DNA of 64,000 nucleotides from G963665925 sp963665925 (GCA_963665925.1 OY762511.1:2170001-2234000), one strand, 5' to 3'; shown: positions 17,401-26,371, counted from the first letter of the stretch. Notes: generated by a model from the letters alone, not told the origin. A program made the numbers and translations.

Positions 17401-20367
17401 GCAGATGATACAGACACTGAGTCAACGGAGTACTTTACAGTGACCATCAGCAATCCGACCGGTGAAGCGTCGCTAGGTGCTGTAGCATCCAGCATGGCTA
17501 CAATTTATGACAATGAAAGTTCAGCTGCAGGCGAGTTCAATTTTGCACTTACAACGAAAACGGTTGATGAGAGCGGAAGCTTTGAAGCTGAAATCACAAG
17601 AACTGGCGAAGCCGTGGGAGCGGTCAGCGTTGTCGTGACGGTAGCACCAGACACGGCAGACACTAGCGACTATACGGTATCTTCCAGCACACAAACCTTG
17701 ACCTTCGCAGATGGCGATACAACATCGCAAAAAATTCTCATTGCGACTGTAGATGATACCGACGTTGAATATGATGAGTACTTTACTGTGACCTTAAGCA
17801 GTCCGACAGGAGATGCGGTACTTGGATCAGATTCTACAATGTATATCGTCATAGCAGACAATGACACAGCCTTTGCCTTCGCGTCTCCAACACTATCCTA
17901 CAGTGAAGGGACTACAGCCTATGCGTATCTGGTTCGTTCTGGAGATCTGAGTATGGAGCAGACCGTCGAGGTCACACTTCAGCCGGGTACGGCAGATGCA
18001 GAGGACTATGTGTTCACACCTGTGACCACAAGTCTGACTTTCCCTGCAAACACAGACATTCAGACAATATCTGTTCCGATTACAGATGATGCGTCGGTTG
18101 AGGGCAGTGAGACATTCACGCTTGCAATTACGTCCATTCCAAGTGGTACATCAAAAGGAACCAATGACAGTGTGGTCATTACGATAATGGACAATGACAG
18201 CATGGCATACGACACGCCGGTAATCAACTGGTCATCGAGCACTTACTCAGTTGTAGAAGGACAAGATGTGACACTGACGGTGGACTATAAACTCGAGGTG
18301 GATGGGGTGTATGATTCAAGCGCCTACTACTTTGTAGAGTTTGAAGTGACGTCGAATACGGCTACTGTAGATGATTTCAGTGTTGAGACGGGTCAAGACC
18401 TCTGGTACGACGAGTATGCAGATGTCTATATGACTGAACTCAGTACTGAAAAGGGCAGTCTTGATATTGTCATATCAACAGTGGATGACAGCCTTGTAGA
18501 AGGAACACATGCATTCACAGTGACGCTGGTCGACAATGCAGATATTGATCTTGGCACAATACCAGTAGCAACCATCTCGATTGTGGACAACGATAGAAGC
18601 TCCAGCAGTAGCAGCAGCGACAAGAAAACAAGTTCGAACACAAATACAGATACAACAGCAAGCACAACTACACCAACAACAACCACATCGGCGGCAGATG
18701 ATGCAACAGGCGCTGTTGACACTGTAGCCAGTGCCGAGGAGCTTACTAGCGTCAATACCGTCAAAAGCCTGACAACAGCTGTAACAACAGCAATAGCTTC
18801 AGTAGAGACGACAACTGAAGAGGCTGACGAGGCCCTTAAGGGAATTGAAGACAGTCTGGATGCCATTCAAAATGACGAAGTGTTATCCGAAGCGCTGGAC
18901 AGCTACATTGGCACCATTGAAACTCTAGGTGATGCCGCGACACAGGAAGCCAAAACAGAATGGGCAACCACAAAAATTCTTGAAATGAATGCGACAGTAT
19001 CGAAAGCGCTTCAAAAAATTGAAGACAGCGAGACGCTTATTGCGACGACGACCAAGATGGTCGAGTCACTCAAGACCATTGAAGCAGAAGGCAAGGTGGC
19101 CAAGACAGCAGATATGAAAAAGGCTGTTGAAGTCCTTGCAAAAGGCGCCATGAACAAACTGGGTACTGTAAAGACCACCACAGTCACACAAGAGGTGGAT
19201 GGTGTGACCGAAGTCTCTTTTGCCGACGCAGACCTAGAGACAAAAATAGCCAAGTCTGTTGAGAACATCAACAAGGTTAAAGAGACCTTCAACGCATACT
19301 ATGGAGGCGAAAACATCCGTAATTTCGGTGTGGAAGTCACTCTTGAGACTGAAAAGACAGCAGATGCAGTTAAAGTAAAAGTAGACCAGAAAACCATAGA
19401 GTCTCTTGAAAAAGCAGGGGTTGATACGGTGGGTATTAAGGTCGGCGGAACAAAGCTGCTTCTTGATAAGGAAATGTATCAGCCACAAGAGGGCGCTGCA
19501 GGCAGAGAAATGGACATCGACATGAAATTTGACAACAAGACCAATGGTGCGGGCACATCGACAGCCAATTTTAAGAAAGGCTATATGGCAGATGTCAATG
19601 TATCCATGAATGGCGAGAAGCGTGAAGTCTTAGAAAAACCGGCACGCCTTAGCTTTGATCTGGATGAGTTTGAGTTCTTTAACGATACTGCAGGTCCATC
19701 AAGCCTGTCTGTATTCAAATTGAATGAAGCGACCGGTGAATGGAATCCGGTTGGCGGCGTATACGATCCTGTTACAAACAGTATTTCAACAAGACGTATT
19801 TCCTTCAGTCAGTACACAGTCATGCAGTCAAACAAGTCCTTCAATGATGTGGATGATTCTTGGGCCAAGAGTGAAATCAACGAACTCCTGAACAAGGGGA
19901 TCATCGACGAGGAGGTCGCCTTCAACCCTCAGGAAGCCATTACACGTGAAGAGTTCACGACCTGGGTTACAAGAGCCTATGGCCTGACAAATGAAGATGC
20001 TGAGGCGCCGTTCTCGGACATTGCACAGGACAGCGAACACTATGTTGAGGTTGCATCTGCGTTCAGTGCAGGTATCGTATCTGGAAGCTCAGGTTCGTTC
20101 AATCCTGACAAGGCAGTGACCAAGGAGGAAATGTCGGCAATTCTGGCGAATGCAATGACAAATTATGACCAAAAAATGCTGAGCGAAGGCATTGAAAGCC
20201 AGCTGGCACAGGTGGATGATGGAGACCTGATTTCAGACTGGGCCGGCGACGATGTGGCACTGCTCATGGAACTGGGTGTTCTTGATCTTGAGGAAGGAAA
20301 TCTGAATCCGAAAGACACCATGACCAAGGAGCAGGCTGCGGCAATTCTCAAAAAGATTTACGGGTAA
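14458..20367 (+). CDS. Giant Calx-beta repeat surface protein with SLH anchor (paralog 2)
   Basis: This 1969-aa secreted protein starts at the ATG behind AAAGGGGGCAACACGTA and has a signal peptide ending near FAQS. Residues of about 35-340 form a domain absent from paralog 1, and about 340-688 hold propeller-like repeats as in paralog 1. Six Calx-beta domains follow (about 689-1379), then a Ser/Thr linker, the helical region, the FFNDTAGPSSLSVFKLNE domain and three SLH repeats from about 1793. From its fourth Calx-beta domain onward it aligns with paralog 1 domains 6, 7 and 9 and all that follows; the counterpart of domain 8 is missing. Over the helical region most DNA differences are synonymous. 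Likely a cell-surface adhesin or S-layer component; ligand unknown. Confidence 0.9.
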   Translation: MKRRFNRLLATVLMLLLTFSGIPTAGFAQSYVPSVNPVYIPVEGETENGTLDIYLHQGDAWNLIGQIGYSKWFREGNLSLENMNPTGAPIEVKIVKNAVGLAHMDAVLVDGTAPIEVENGDSKLKDKVSAVDNDVVEIDEDGLLFLFETDAAPLELMISARIEPENIGEIPFAFPETNENGTIDMGSNFYTYTWNDNCNVGTMDGTLDETVGIEPLFEDYTIPGSGHPAGFTYGWVMNDEDYLYATVDFSPDNTVDGDKDYTAMHIRTENGIKVFKVSEENTEWGQPFFTYTDNVNYEHKVYEFKIPKTELDLDENGALNLAFTAYGTAAPDYLYDMDIAFSPVTNQYMLAYVMTDSEAIMHLYMQLLDYSGAPIGEPVVLSDVTYGSTALSMAYNALQDEFMIVCTNIVSDYRNISAMILDSSGGVVKSEFVLHEELVNQYDPVIDYNKDHDSYYVLWKTSTSDDYSWDLSGVEVTSEWTSDVFTIDTNGYYYDTAYNPVNENLEVVYNYNQSPYQQLAYAEVASGGAILVQDELLNVATDYQTMENVVFDPAQSTFVTAWVDETSGSSILIQYDTTTASAITVYETSLPNNNIGDVSIVPRGDTGEFLLVWSNDYNREVYDVYGAYIDSTGNVAISAYDIYDDVDYKYNPCVAYNSNNDTFLVAYESRISASDPSTIATQLIGDPSYGTIGFQSSTISVAEGESLTLTLDRLDGIDGETIIAYETVTGTAISTDFTVASGTLTYKDGDKTNQIVVQTTADNVEEGDETFTVELSLTSGDVTLGTSVITVTIADDDIAGTLDFDQFAYETQEGTSVDLTIVRSGGSDGDITVDVATATGTASSSDFTEKSGTLTIAHGVSTKTVTIDTSADILPEQDENFTVTLSNPTGGASLGSVTTSTVTIRDDDAAGTLQLASPGPSVTEGEDAVFTVYRSDGTAGEITVDYTSSTGTATSGADFTAASGTLTFPAGVTEKTITVSTADDTDTESTEYFTVTISNPTGEASLGAVASSMATIYDNESSAAGEFNFALTTKTVDESGSFEAEITRTGEAVGAVSVVVTVAPDTADTSDYTVSSSTQTLTFADGDTTSQKILIATVDDTDVEYDEYFTVTLSSPTGDAVLGSDSTMYIVIADNDTAFAFASPTLSYSEGTTAYAYLVRSGDLSMEQTVEVTLQPGTADAEDYVFTPVTTSLTFPANTDIQTISVPITDDASVEGSETFTLAITSIPSGTSKGTNDSVVITIMDNDSMAYDTPVINWSSSTYSVVEGQDVTLTVDYKLEVDGVYDSSAYYFVEFEVTSNTATVDDFSVETGQDLWYDEYADVYMTELSTEKGSLDIVISTVDDSLVEGTHAFTVTLVDNADIDLGTIPVATISIVDNDRSSSSSSSDKKTSSNTNTDTTASTTTPTTTTSAADDATGAVDTVASAEELTSVNTVKSLTTAVTTAIASVETTTEEADEALKGIEDSLDAIQNDEVLSEALDSYIGTIETLGDAATQEAKTEWATTKILEMNATVSKALQKIEDSETLIATTTKMVESLKTIEAEGKVAKTADMKKAVEVLAKGAMNKLGTVKTTTVTQEVDGVTEVSFADADLETKIAKSVENINKVKETFNAYYGGENIRNFGVEVTLETEKTADAVKVKVDQKTIESLEKAGVDTVGIKVGGTKLLLDKEMYQPQEGAAGREMDIDMKFDNKTNGAGTSTANFKKGYMADVNVSMNGEKREVLEKPARLSFDLDEFEFFNDTAGPSSLSVFKLNEATGEWNPVGGVYDPVTNSISTRRISFSQYTVMQSNKSFNDVDDSWAKSEINELLNKGIIDEEVAFNPQEAITREEFTTWVTRAYGLTNEDAEAPFSDIAQDSEHYVEVASAFSAGIVSGSSGSFNPDKAVTKEEMSAILANAMTNYDQKMLSEGIESQLAQVDDGDLISDWAGDDVALLMELGVLDLEEGNLNPKDTMTKEQAAAILKKIYG

Positions 20368-20402
20368 TATGGTTTATAGAAAATTGCATATCTGTTAAAC
20401 TT

Positions 20403-20432
20403 AAGGGGAGCGAGGGATACTTGCTCCCTTTA
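20403..20432 (+). terminator. Terminator after paralog 2
   Basis: GGGAGC and GCTCCC pair around GAGGGATACTT and are followed by CTTTATT. Confidence 0.8.
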
Positions 20433-20479
20433 TTAGCATAATAATCATTTTAATAAATAAACCAGAGATGAGGGATAGA

Positions 20480-21433
20480 ATGAAGCGTGTTTTAGTAACA
20501 AGAGATATTCCTGAGAGCGGTATTGAAATGCTGCAGGAAAAATATGAAGTTGTCGTAAATCGGGCTGACATAGCAATGACACGTGAGCAGATGCTCGAGG
20601 AATTTCCCAAGTACGATGGTATCGTGAGCGCTCTGACCGATCAGATTGATGCTGAAATAATCGAGGCTTGTAAAAATGTGAAGATCTTTGCAAACTATGC
20701 AGTTGGCTTCAATAACTTCGATGTTGAAGCTGCCAAAGCGCAGGGAATCCTACTTTCAAACACACCGGATGTACTTTCTGACTCGACGGCTGAAACGGCT
20801 TGGTCTCTCTTGTTTGCAGTAAGCAGAAGAATCGTTGAGGCCGACAGATATGTTCGTGAAGGAAAGTGGAAGAATTTTTCCGCCAAGCTGATGCTGGGGC
20901 AGGATGTCCACGGAAAAACTCTGGGAATCATTGGTGCTGGTCGTATTGGCGAACGCTTTGCAGAGAAAGCGCGGGGCTACCATATGCGAATCTTGTACCA
21001 TAACCGGACGCGCCGTCTTGATTTTGAAAAACGGTTCAACGCAACATATGTTGAGCTTGACGAACTCTACGCAGAAAGTGATTTTATTTCACTCCACTGT
21101 CCTTTGACTGAAGAAACACGTCATCTTCTGGATGCGGATGCGTTTAGAAAAATGAAGTTTTCAGCAATTGTCGTAAACACATCACGTGGTCCTGTCATAG
21201 ATGAGGTTGCCTTGGTTGAAGCCTTGAAAATGAATGAGATATGGGGTGCAGGTCTCGATGTTTATGAGAATGAACCTGAAATTCATCCTGACCTCCTCGA
21301 AATGGATAATGTTGTACTGCTTCCGCACATAGGCAGTGCTACAACGGAAACACGGGAAAAGATGAGTCAGATGGCTGCACGGAATATTATAGAAGTGCTT
21401 GAAGGCAGAGAACCTGTAAATCCTGTTTACTAG
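20480..21433 (+). CDS. D-2-hydroxyacid dehydrogenase (glyoxylate/hydroxypyruvate reductase-like)
   Basis: This 317-aa NAD(P)-dependent oxidoreductase has the D-isomer hydroxyacid dehydrogenase fold. The nucleotide-binding site is TLGIIGAGRIGERFAEKA, and the catalytic trio is Arg in NTSRGP, Glu in YENEPE and His in LLPHIGSAT. The segment NRTRR after the second strand of the Rossmann fold is rich in Arg, which suggests NADPH rather than NADH. Substrate is probably glyoxylate, hydroxypyruvate or a related 2-oxoacid; this cannot be fixed from sequence. Start chosen at 20480 (GAGGGATAGA upstream) over the in-frame ATG twelve bases earlier. It is monocistronic, with terminators on both sides. Confidence 0.9.
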   Translation: MKRVLVTRDIPESGIEMLQEKYEVVVNRADIAMTREQMLEEFPKYDGIVSALTDQIDAEIIEACKNVKIFANYAVGFNNFDVEAAKAQGILLSNTPDVLSDSTAETAWSLLFAVSRRIVEADRYVREGKWKNFSAKLMLGQDVHGKTLGIIGAGRIGERFAEKARGYHMRILYHNRTRRLDFEKRFNATYVELDELYAESDFISLHCPLTEETRHLLDADAFRKMKFSAIVVNTSRGPVIDEVALVEALKMNEIWGAGLDVYENEPEIHPDLLEMDNVVLLPHIGSATTETREKMSQMAARNIIEVLEGREPVNPVY

Positions 21434-21478
21434 GGACTGCAAGGCGCTTGAATAGCGAATATCATAAAGCAATAAAGT

Positions 21479-21510
21479 AAATCCGCCAATGCATATTGGC
21501 GGATTTATTT
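21479..21510 (+). terminator. Terminator after the hydroxyacid dehydrogenase
   Basis: AAATCCGCCAAT, loop GCAT, ATTGGCGGATTT: a perfect 12-bp stem followed by ATTTTG. Confidence 0.92.
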
Positions 21511-21556
21511 TGTGAATAAGTGGTATATTTATTATAGACAGGTGAGGGGGGAATTC

Positions 21557-22945
21557 ATGAATACCTATGATCTGATTGTGATTGGCGCAGGTTCTGGAGG
21601 CTTGTCTGCGGCGTATACCGCAGTGGGGTTTGGAAAGCGCGTTCTGCTTATTGATAAAGAGCTTCCAGGTGGAGAATGCACCTGGTCAGGATGTATGCCC
21701 AGCAAAGCCTTCATCCATGAAGCAAGTCAGTTTTACAGCGCGAAGAAGCTGGCACCAGGTATTTTGTGTGATACCACACGTGTCATGAACAATGTGCGCA
21801 GTGCAATCGCCAGAATCTATGAAGGTGAGTCGCCGAAAAAACTGTCAAGAGACGGGATTGTCTTTAAGACTGGACACGCCAGCCTTGTAGACAGCCACAC
21901 TGTTAGTTTGGACAAGGAGCGGTTTCATGGAGCCAAGATCATCATAGCGACAGGATCGAGTCCCCGAAAACTGACGATTGAGGGTATGGATCAAATCAAG
22001 TGCCATGACAATACGACCCTGTTCAAGCTGAAAAAGCTGCCACAAAGCATGGTTGTTGTCGGCGGGGGTCCAATAGGGATTGAGATGGCCCAGGCACTCA
22101 ATCGGCTTGGCGTGCAGGTGGACCTTGTTGTCAAGCATGACCGGATTCTTCAGAAGGAGGATGAGGCGCACGCTCTGACACTTCAGCAGGTTCTTCAAGC
22201 AGAAGGACTTGTGATTCATTTGAATGCCCTTCCTGACAAGGTACGCCCTAGCGGCGATGAGATGGTAATGACAATCAGGCAGGATGGAAAACTGAAAGAA
22301 CTCAAAGCCGCCGCAGTATTTACTGCAATAGGCCGCGTTCCCAACAGTCGTGGAATGGGGCTTGAAAAGCTCGGTATCCTTGATAAAAGCGGCAGAGTCA
22401 GCGTCAATGATTTTATGGAGACGCCCATTAAGGGCATATATGCTGTTGGTGATGTGGCAGGTCCCTATCTCTTTTCACATATGGCAAATGCTCAGGCAAT
22501 TCAAGCAGTGCAAAATGCCTTTCTCCCCATACGAAGAAAAGTGGATTACAGACATGTTGTATGGACTACCTTTACAGATCCCGAGATCTCTCAAGCGGGC
22601 TATTTGGAAAGGGATGTCAAAGCAGATTATGGCAAGGACATAGGCGTTTTCAAATGTGACTATTCGGAACTGGATAGGGCAGTTGCACAGGGAAATGATA
22701 CAGGCTCTGTAAAAATTGTAACGGATAGAAAAGGCCGGATTCTTGGGGCTTCTGTTCTTGGAGACAGAAGTGGTGAAATCATTTCAGAAATTCAGGTTCT
22801 TAAGACCCTGGGAATTCCACTCCATAAAATTTCGAGAGTGGTACACCCCTATCCGACTTATTCAGAGGTGCTGATTAAGCTTGGGAAAAGAGCTGCTGTT
22901 GAGCGGTTGAAAAGCAATCCACTGGTCAAGCTGCTGAGGAAGTAG
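21557..22945 (+). CDS. FAD-dependent pyridine nucleotide-disulfide oxidoreductase (LPD/MerA-like)
   Basis: This 462-aa flavoprotein has an N-terminal FAD fold (LIVIGAGSGGLSAAYTA) and a redox-active disulfide CTWSGC within GGECTWSGCMPSK, where lipoamide dehydrogenases have GGTCLNVGC. The second nucleotide fold is MVVVGGGPIGIEMAQALNRLG and the second FAD contact is GIYAVGDVAG. The C-terminal dimer domain supplies the His-Glu pair in VVHPYPTYSEV. No 2-oxoacid dehydrogenase genes are nearby, so a role as E3 subunit is doubtful; the enzyme fits the group usually named mercuric-reductase-like, with unknown substrate. No N-terminal metal-binding domain or C-terminal Cys pair supports true mercury reduction. 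Start at 21557 behind GGTGAGGGGGGAATTC. DUF1499 and GNAT genes follow closely. Confidence 0.88.
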   Translation: MNTYDLIVIGAGSGGLSAAYTAVGFGKRVLLIDKELPGGECTWSGCMPSKAFIHEASQFYSAKKLAPGILCDTTRVMNNVRSAIARIYEGESPKKLSRDGIVFKTGHASLVDSHTVSLDKERFHGAKIIIATGSSPRKLTIEGMDQIKCHDNTTLFKLKKLPQSMVVVGGGPIGIEMAQALNRLGVQVDLVVKHDRILQKEDEAHALTLQQVLQAEGLVIHLNALPDKVRPSGDEMVMTIRQDGKLKELKAAAVFTAIGRVPNSRGMGLEKLGILDKSGRVSVNDFMETPIKGIYAVGDVAGPYLFSHMANAQAIQAVQNAFLPIRRKVDYRHVVWTTFTDPEISQAGYLERDVKADYGKDIGVFKCDYSELDRAVAQGNDTGSVKIVTDRKGRILGASVLGDRSGEIISEIQVLKTLGIPLHKISRVVHPYPTYSEVLIKLGKRAAVERLKSNPLVKLLRK

Positions 22946-22951
22946 GCGCAT

Positions 22952-23413
22952 ATGAGAAAACTGATAATCGTAATGCTGGGATTTTTGGTCCTGACGGGAC
23001 TGGCTGTTCATATCAACAATAAGATTCCTGAAAACATCGGACTTGAAGGGACTGTGTTCAAGCCACTGAAGAATACGCCAAATGGCGTAAGCACGCAGGC
23101 TGTCGATGCGGCTTTCCTAATTGAACCACTGGAAATGGCTGGCGGTCTGGAAAATGCGAGGAATGGACTTTTTGCAGCATTTGAAAAATATGGCGGTTAT
23201 AAAATCGTAAAGGATAATGGGGCCTATCTTCATGTGATATTTGTGACCGATGGGTTCAGGTTCAAGGACGATGTTGAAATATTTTTTGACATGGAAAGCA
23301 ATCTGATTCATTACAAATCTCAAAGTCGTTTGGGATATTCGGATATGGGATTGAATCGGGAACGCTATGAGGCAATCAAGACCTACTATTTTGAAGGGAT
23401 TACAAAGGAATAA
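22952..23413 (+). CDS. DUF1499 family protein
   Basis: This 153-aa protein has one N-terminal hydrophobic segment (about 3-20), so it is membrane-anchored or secreted. The family hallmarks are visible: an early TPNGVSTQA motif, FVTDGFRFKDDVEIFFD and SQSRLGYSDMGLNRERYEAI near the C-terminus. The biochemical role of DUF1499 is not established. It starts six bases after the oxidoreductase stop, with a GAGGA ribosome site inside that gene, so the two are probably co-transcribed and may work together. Confidence 0.85.
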   Translation: MRKLIIVMLGFLVLTGLAVHINNKIPENIGLEGTVFKPLKNTPNGVSTQAVDAAFLIEPLEMAGGLENARNGLFAAFEKYGGYKIVKDNGAYLHVIFVTDGFRFKDDVEIFFDMESNLIHYKSQSRLGYSDMGLNRERYEAIKTYYFEGITKE

Positions 23414-23434
23414 CTTGACATAATGAGGTGAGAA

Positions 23435-24010
23435 ATGGACAGATTGCTGGAACTGTTTAGAAAATTCCCTGAGATTGAAAGTGAACGTCTGCTGTTTAGA
23501 GATATTTTGCATAGTGATTCCAATGACTTATTTGAAATCTACAGAAACAGGAAAGCACTTAAATTTCAAGTAATCTCACCATTCAGATCAATGGCTGAAG
23601 TTAAACGCTATGTAGATGTGGTTCACGATGGATATCAGAACCGCTATTTCATCAGATGGGGACTCGTTGAAAAGCAAACAGGTAAACTCATAGGACTCAT
23701 TTCACTCCATCATTTGGAGCTTTGGAATTACAAAGCAGAAATAGGCTACATGTTCAATGAGGCCTATTGGAACATGGGATATGCGACAGAAGCAGTCGAT
23801 AAGCTTCTGGAAATGGGCCTTGTGAAATGGGGCCTTCATAAGGTTGAAGCCGAGATTCATCCAGGCAATGCTGCTTCCATGCGCGTTGTGGAGAAACTGG
23901 GCTTTGTAAAGGATGGCTATAAGCGCGAAGCGGCCTTTGACAGGGAGAAAAAGTCCTACCAGGATCGGATTCTCTATTCCCTTTTAGCGGATGAGTATAA
24001 GAAAAAATGA
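23435..24010 (+). CDS. GNAT acetyltransferase, RimJ/RimL type
   Basis: This 191-aa protein resembles the RimJ/RimL group of N-acetyltransferases, which transfer acetyl from acetyl-CoA to an amino group. Family features: SERLLFRDILHSDSNDLFEI at the N-terminus, EIGYMFNEAYWNMGYATEA as the acetyl-CoA binding segment (the usual RGxGxA is here NMGYAT) and HPGNAASMRVVEKLGFVKDG. The substrate (ribosomal protein, other protein or small molecule) cannot be told. It is the last gene of a three-gene group and is followed by a terminator. Start behind AATGAGGTGAGAA. Confidence 0.88.
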   Translation: MDRLLELFRKFPEIESERLLFRDILHSDSNDLFEIYRNRKALKFQVISPFRSMAEVKRYVDVVHDGYQNRYFIRWGLVEKQTGKLIGLISLHHLELWNYKAEIGYMFNEAYWNMGYATEAVDKLLEMGLVKWGLHKVEAEIHPGNAASMRVVEKLGFVKDGYKREAAFDREKKSYQDRILYSLLADEYKKK

Positions 24011-24025
24011 AATGTGAAGGCAGAC

Positions 24026-24057
24026 AAAACCACTGGGTTCTCTTCAGTGGTTTTAAT
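24026..24057 (+). terminator. Terminator after the GNAT gene
   Basis: AAAACCACTG and CAGTGGTTTT pair around GGTTCTCTT. Confidence 0.88.
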
Positions 24058-24163
24058 ATTTAAAAAATATATTAACATATACGAAAATATTCAGTAATAT
24101 ATAGGTAAAGGTTTTCATGGTTAGAAAAGGCGTACTTTATTGAGAGACGAAAGGGGAATATCT

Positions 24164-25939
24164 GTGATTAATGAGAGGATTTCCAGGCTTCGGCAGGAAA
24201 TGAAAAACAAAGGCATTGATGTGTACATTATACCAAGTGCTGACCCGCATCAATCGGAATATGTACCTGAACGTTGGAAAGCCAGAGCGTGGATAACTGG
24301 ATTTACAGGTTCAGCAGGTATTGCGGTAGTGACGCAGGAAAAGGCACTGCTTTGGGCAGATGGACGCTACCATATTCAAGCGGCTGGTGAAATCGCGGGC
24401 AGCGCGTTTGAACTTGTTAAGTGGGGGCTTGAAGGTGTGCCTGAGGTTCCGGAATGGCTCAATCAAAATGTAGCCAGCGGCGAGACTGTCGGCTTTGATG
24501 GAAAGGTCATTTCCCTCAGTACCAAACGCGCTTATGAAAAGGCGGCTGGACCTAAAAAATATACGTTCGCCATGGCGCACGACCTAATTGATGCAATCTG
24601 GACAGACCGTCCGTCCGTTCCAGAAGACAAGATCATGATCCATGAGATGCCATATGCGGCCAATCCTGTGGATGACAAGCTAAAGCGTATTCGAAAAGCC
24701 ATGCTTGAAAGTGGGGCGGACTATTTGGTAGTCTCAACACTTGATGACATAGCCTGGATGTACAATTTTAGAGGAAACGACATTCATTACAGTCCTGTTG
24801 CGCTGTCTTATGCGGTTATTGGCAAAAATGACGCATGGCTTTTCATGGATTCAAATAAAATGGATGGAAGTGCCTTGGGACATTTTGAAAAATATGGTGT
24901 CAGTCTGATGCCTTATGAAGGGATTACAGCCTTCTTAGGGGACTTGCCGTCTGGATCCAAGGTGAGCATTGATCCTCAGACAATCTCAGCGGCGAATTAT
25001 GATGCACTGAGTGATGCTGTAACGATCATTGAAGAGACCAACCCTGTAGCCCTCATCAAATCGATGAAGACTGAGGAAGAAATAAGGAATATCAGAAACA
25101 GTCAGGTTCGAGATGGTGTAGCCATGGTCAAGTTCCATATCTGGCTGGAAGAGGCTGTCAGACTGGAAACTGCAACAGAACTCGGTGTAGAAGAGATGCT
25201 CAGGACCTTCAGAGCTGAGCAGCCCCATTTTGTCGCAGAAAGCTTCCACACAATTGCTGCATACATGGAACATGCAGCCATGATGCATTACAGTGCCACT
25301 GAAATATCGAACAGCAAAATTCAGGCAAAAGGACTCTTGCTGGTTGATTCAGGTGGCAACTATTATGACGGCACAACAGATATCACACGTACCATTGCTG
25401 TCGGAGAACTGACAGAAGAGATGTGCAGAGATTATACACTGACGCTCAAAAGTCACATCGCCCTGGCACGGCTGCGGTTTTTACATGGAGCGACCGGTTC
25501 AAAGGTCGAAATGGTGGCAAGACAGCCGATGTGGGCTGAAGGCATGGACTACAAGTGCGGCACTGGGCATGGCGTGGGGTATTTCATGAATGTGCATGAA
25601 GGACCGCAGACGATGAAGATGGCACCCAACGATGTGAAACTCCAGCCAGGCATGATTCTGACGAATGAACCAGGTGTCTACCGAGAAGGAAAGCACGGTA
25701 TACGTATTGAAAACACTTTGGTTGTAAGAGCAGATATTGAAACAGAGTTCGGACAGTTTTTGAACTTCGAAACGGTTTCGTTCTGTCCAGTAGATACGAG
25801 ACCAGTTCTTGTATCCATGCTGAGCTCAGAGGAAATCCAGTGGTTGAATGATTATCATAAGGCTGTTTATGAAAAACTGTCCCCACTGCTGAGCTCAGAT
25901 GAAAAGGCATGGCTTGAAAAGGCGACACAGGCGATATAG
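24164..25939 (+). CDS. pepP: Xaa-Pro aminopeptidase, M24B family
   Basis: This 591-aa cytoplasmic metallopeptidase releases N-terminal residues preceding proline. Two creatinase-type N-terminal domains precede the pita-bread M24 domain. The dinuclear metal ligands are Asp in LLLVDSGGNYYDGTTDITRT (two Asp), His in GTGHGVGYFMNVHEGPQ, Glu in LTNEPGVYREGKHGIRIENT and the second Glu of that same segment. Length of about 590 is usual for the long PepP2-like form. A GTG start at 24164 is preferred because AAGGGGA precedes it by six bases; a TTG eight codons upstream has no site. Monocistronic. Confidence 0.93.
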   Translation: MINERISRLRQEMKNKGIDVYIIPSADPHQSEYVPERWKARAWITGFTGSAGIAVVTQEKALLWADGRYHIQAAGEIAGSAFELVKWGLEGVPEVPEWLNQNVASGETVGFDGKVISLSTKRAYEKAAGPKKYTFAMAHDLIDAIWTDRPSVPEDKIMIHEMPYAANPVDDKLKRIRKAMLESGADYLVVSTLDDIAWMYNFRGNDIHYSPVALSYAVIGKNDAWLFMDSNKMDGSALGHFEKYGVSLMPYEGITAFLGDLPSGSKVSIDPQTISAANYDALSDAVTIIEETNPVALIKSMKTEEEIRNIRNSQVRDGVAMVKFHIWLEEAVRLETATELGVEEMLRTFRAEQPHFVAESFHTIAAYMEHAAMMHYSATEISNSKIQAKGLLLVDSGGNYYDGTTDITRTIAVGELTEEMCRDYTLTLKSHIALARLRFLHGATGSKVEMVARQPMWAEGMDYKCGTGHGVGYFMNVHEGPQTMKMAPNDVKLQPGMILTNEPGVYREGKHGIRIENTLVVRADIETEFGQFLNFETVSFCPVDTRPVLVSMLSSEEIQWLNDYHKAVYEKLSPLLSSDEKAWLEKATQAI

Positions 25940-25952
25940 CATATCCAATGAA

Positions 25953-26013
25953 AAAAGGACTGGGAACTGACTTGTTGTGGTCACTACAATAAGTGCAGTT
26001 CTGCAGTCCTTTT
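25953..26013. terminator. Bidirectional terminator between convergent genes
   Basis: AAAAGGACTGGGAACTGACTT pairs with AAGTGCAGTTCTGCAGTCCTTTT with one or two bulges. A-rich and T-rich flanks allow termination on both strands. It overlaps the stop codon of the minus-strand gene. Confidence 0.85.
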
Positions 26014-26266
26014 ACTTTTCATGGGTCTGTAGGGCAATGCGTCTTGCAAATGCATGCTGGTCTTCCTCTTTGAAGGCCAGATTGGGTTCAAAGAGTTTAT
26101 TGAAGAGGTTGTTCATTTCAGGGTGGAAGCGGAGTCCGCCCCAAGCCTCCTTGCCGCACTTGCTGCAATAGGCATAGACGGCGTTTGTCGAGGAATCTTT
26201 CTCAGATTTATAAAATTCATCATAATGCGCGTTGCCGCCACATTCCTTACATTTGTATTTTGACAT
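26012..26266 (-). CDS. Small zinc-ribbon protein
   Basis: This 84-aa protein has two CxxC knuckles, CKECGG at residues 5-10 and CSKCGK about 30 residues later, consistent with one bound zinc. The rest is polar with no membrane segment. The ribosome site AGAAGGAGGTCAACC is near-perfect, which supports a real gene. It is divergent from acpS. I do not recognise the family; binding to nucleic acid or protein is possible. Confidence 0.75.
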   Translation of the reverse strand: MSKYKCKECGGNAHYDEFYKSEKDSSTNAVYAYCSKCGKEAWGGLRFHPEMNNLFNKLFEPNLAFKEEDQHAFARRIALQTHEK

Positions 26267-26305
26267 GGTTGACCTCCTTCTGATATTCAGCTTGCGGTTT
26301 TTCTA

Positions 26306-26314
26306 TGTTATAAT
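26306..26314 (+). promoter_or_regulatory. Extended -10 promoter for acpS operon
   Basis: TGTTATAAT, a consensus extended -10, lies 58 bases before acpS; the -35 region (TTCAGC) is poor. Confidence 0.6.
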
Positions 26315-26371
26315 GGTACAACGGTTGCTCAAGGGATGCAACTGGCAGAGCATTGGACCAGGAGTGCAAAA

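Noticed and set aside
21557..22945. Mercuric reductase with a mer operon
   Set aside because: No N-terminal metal-binding domain, no C-terminal Cys pair and no mer genes nearby.
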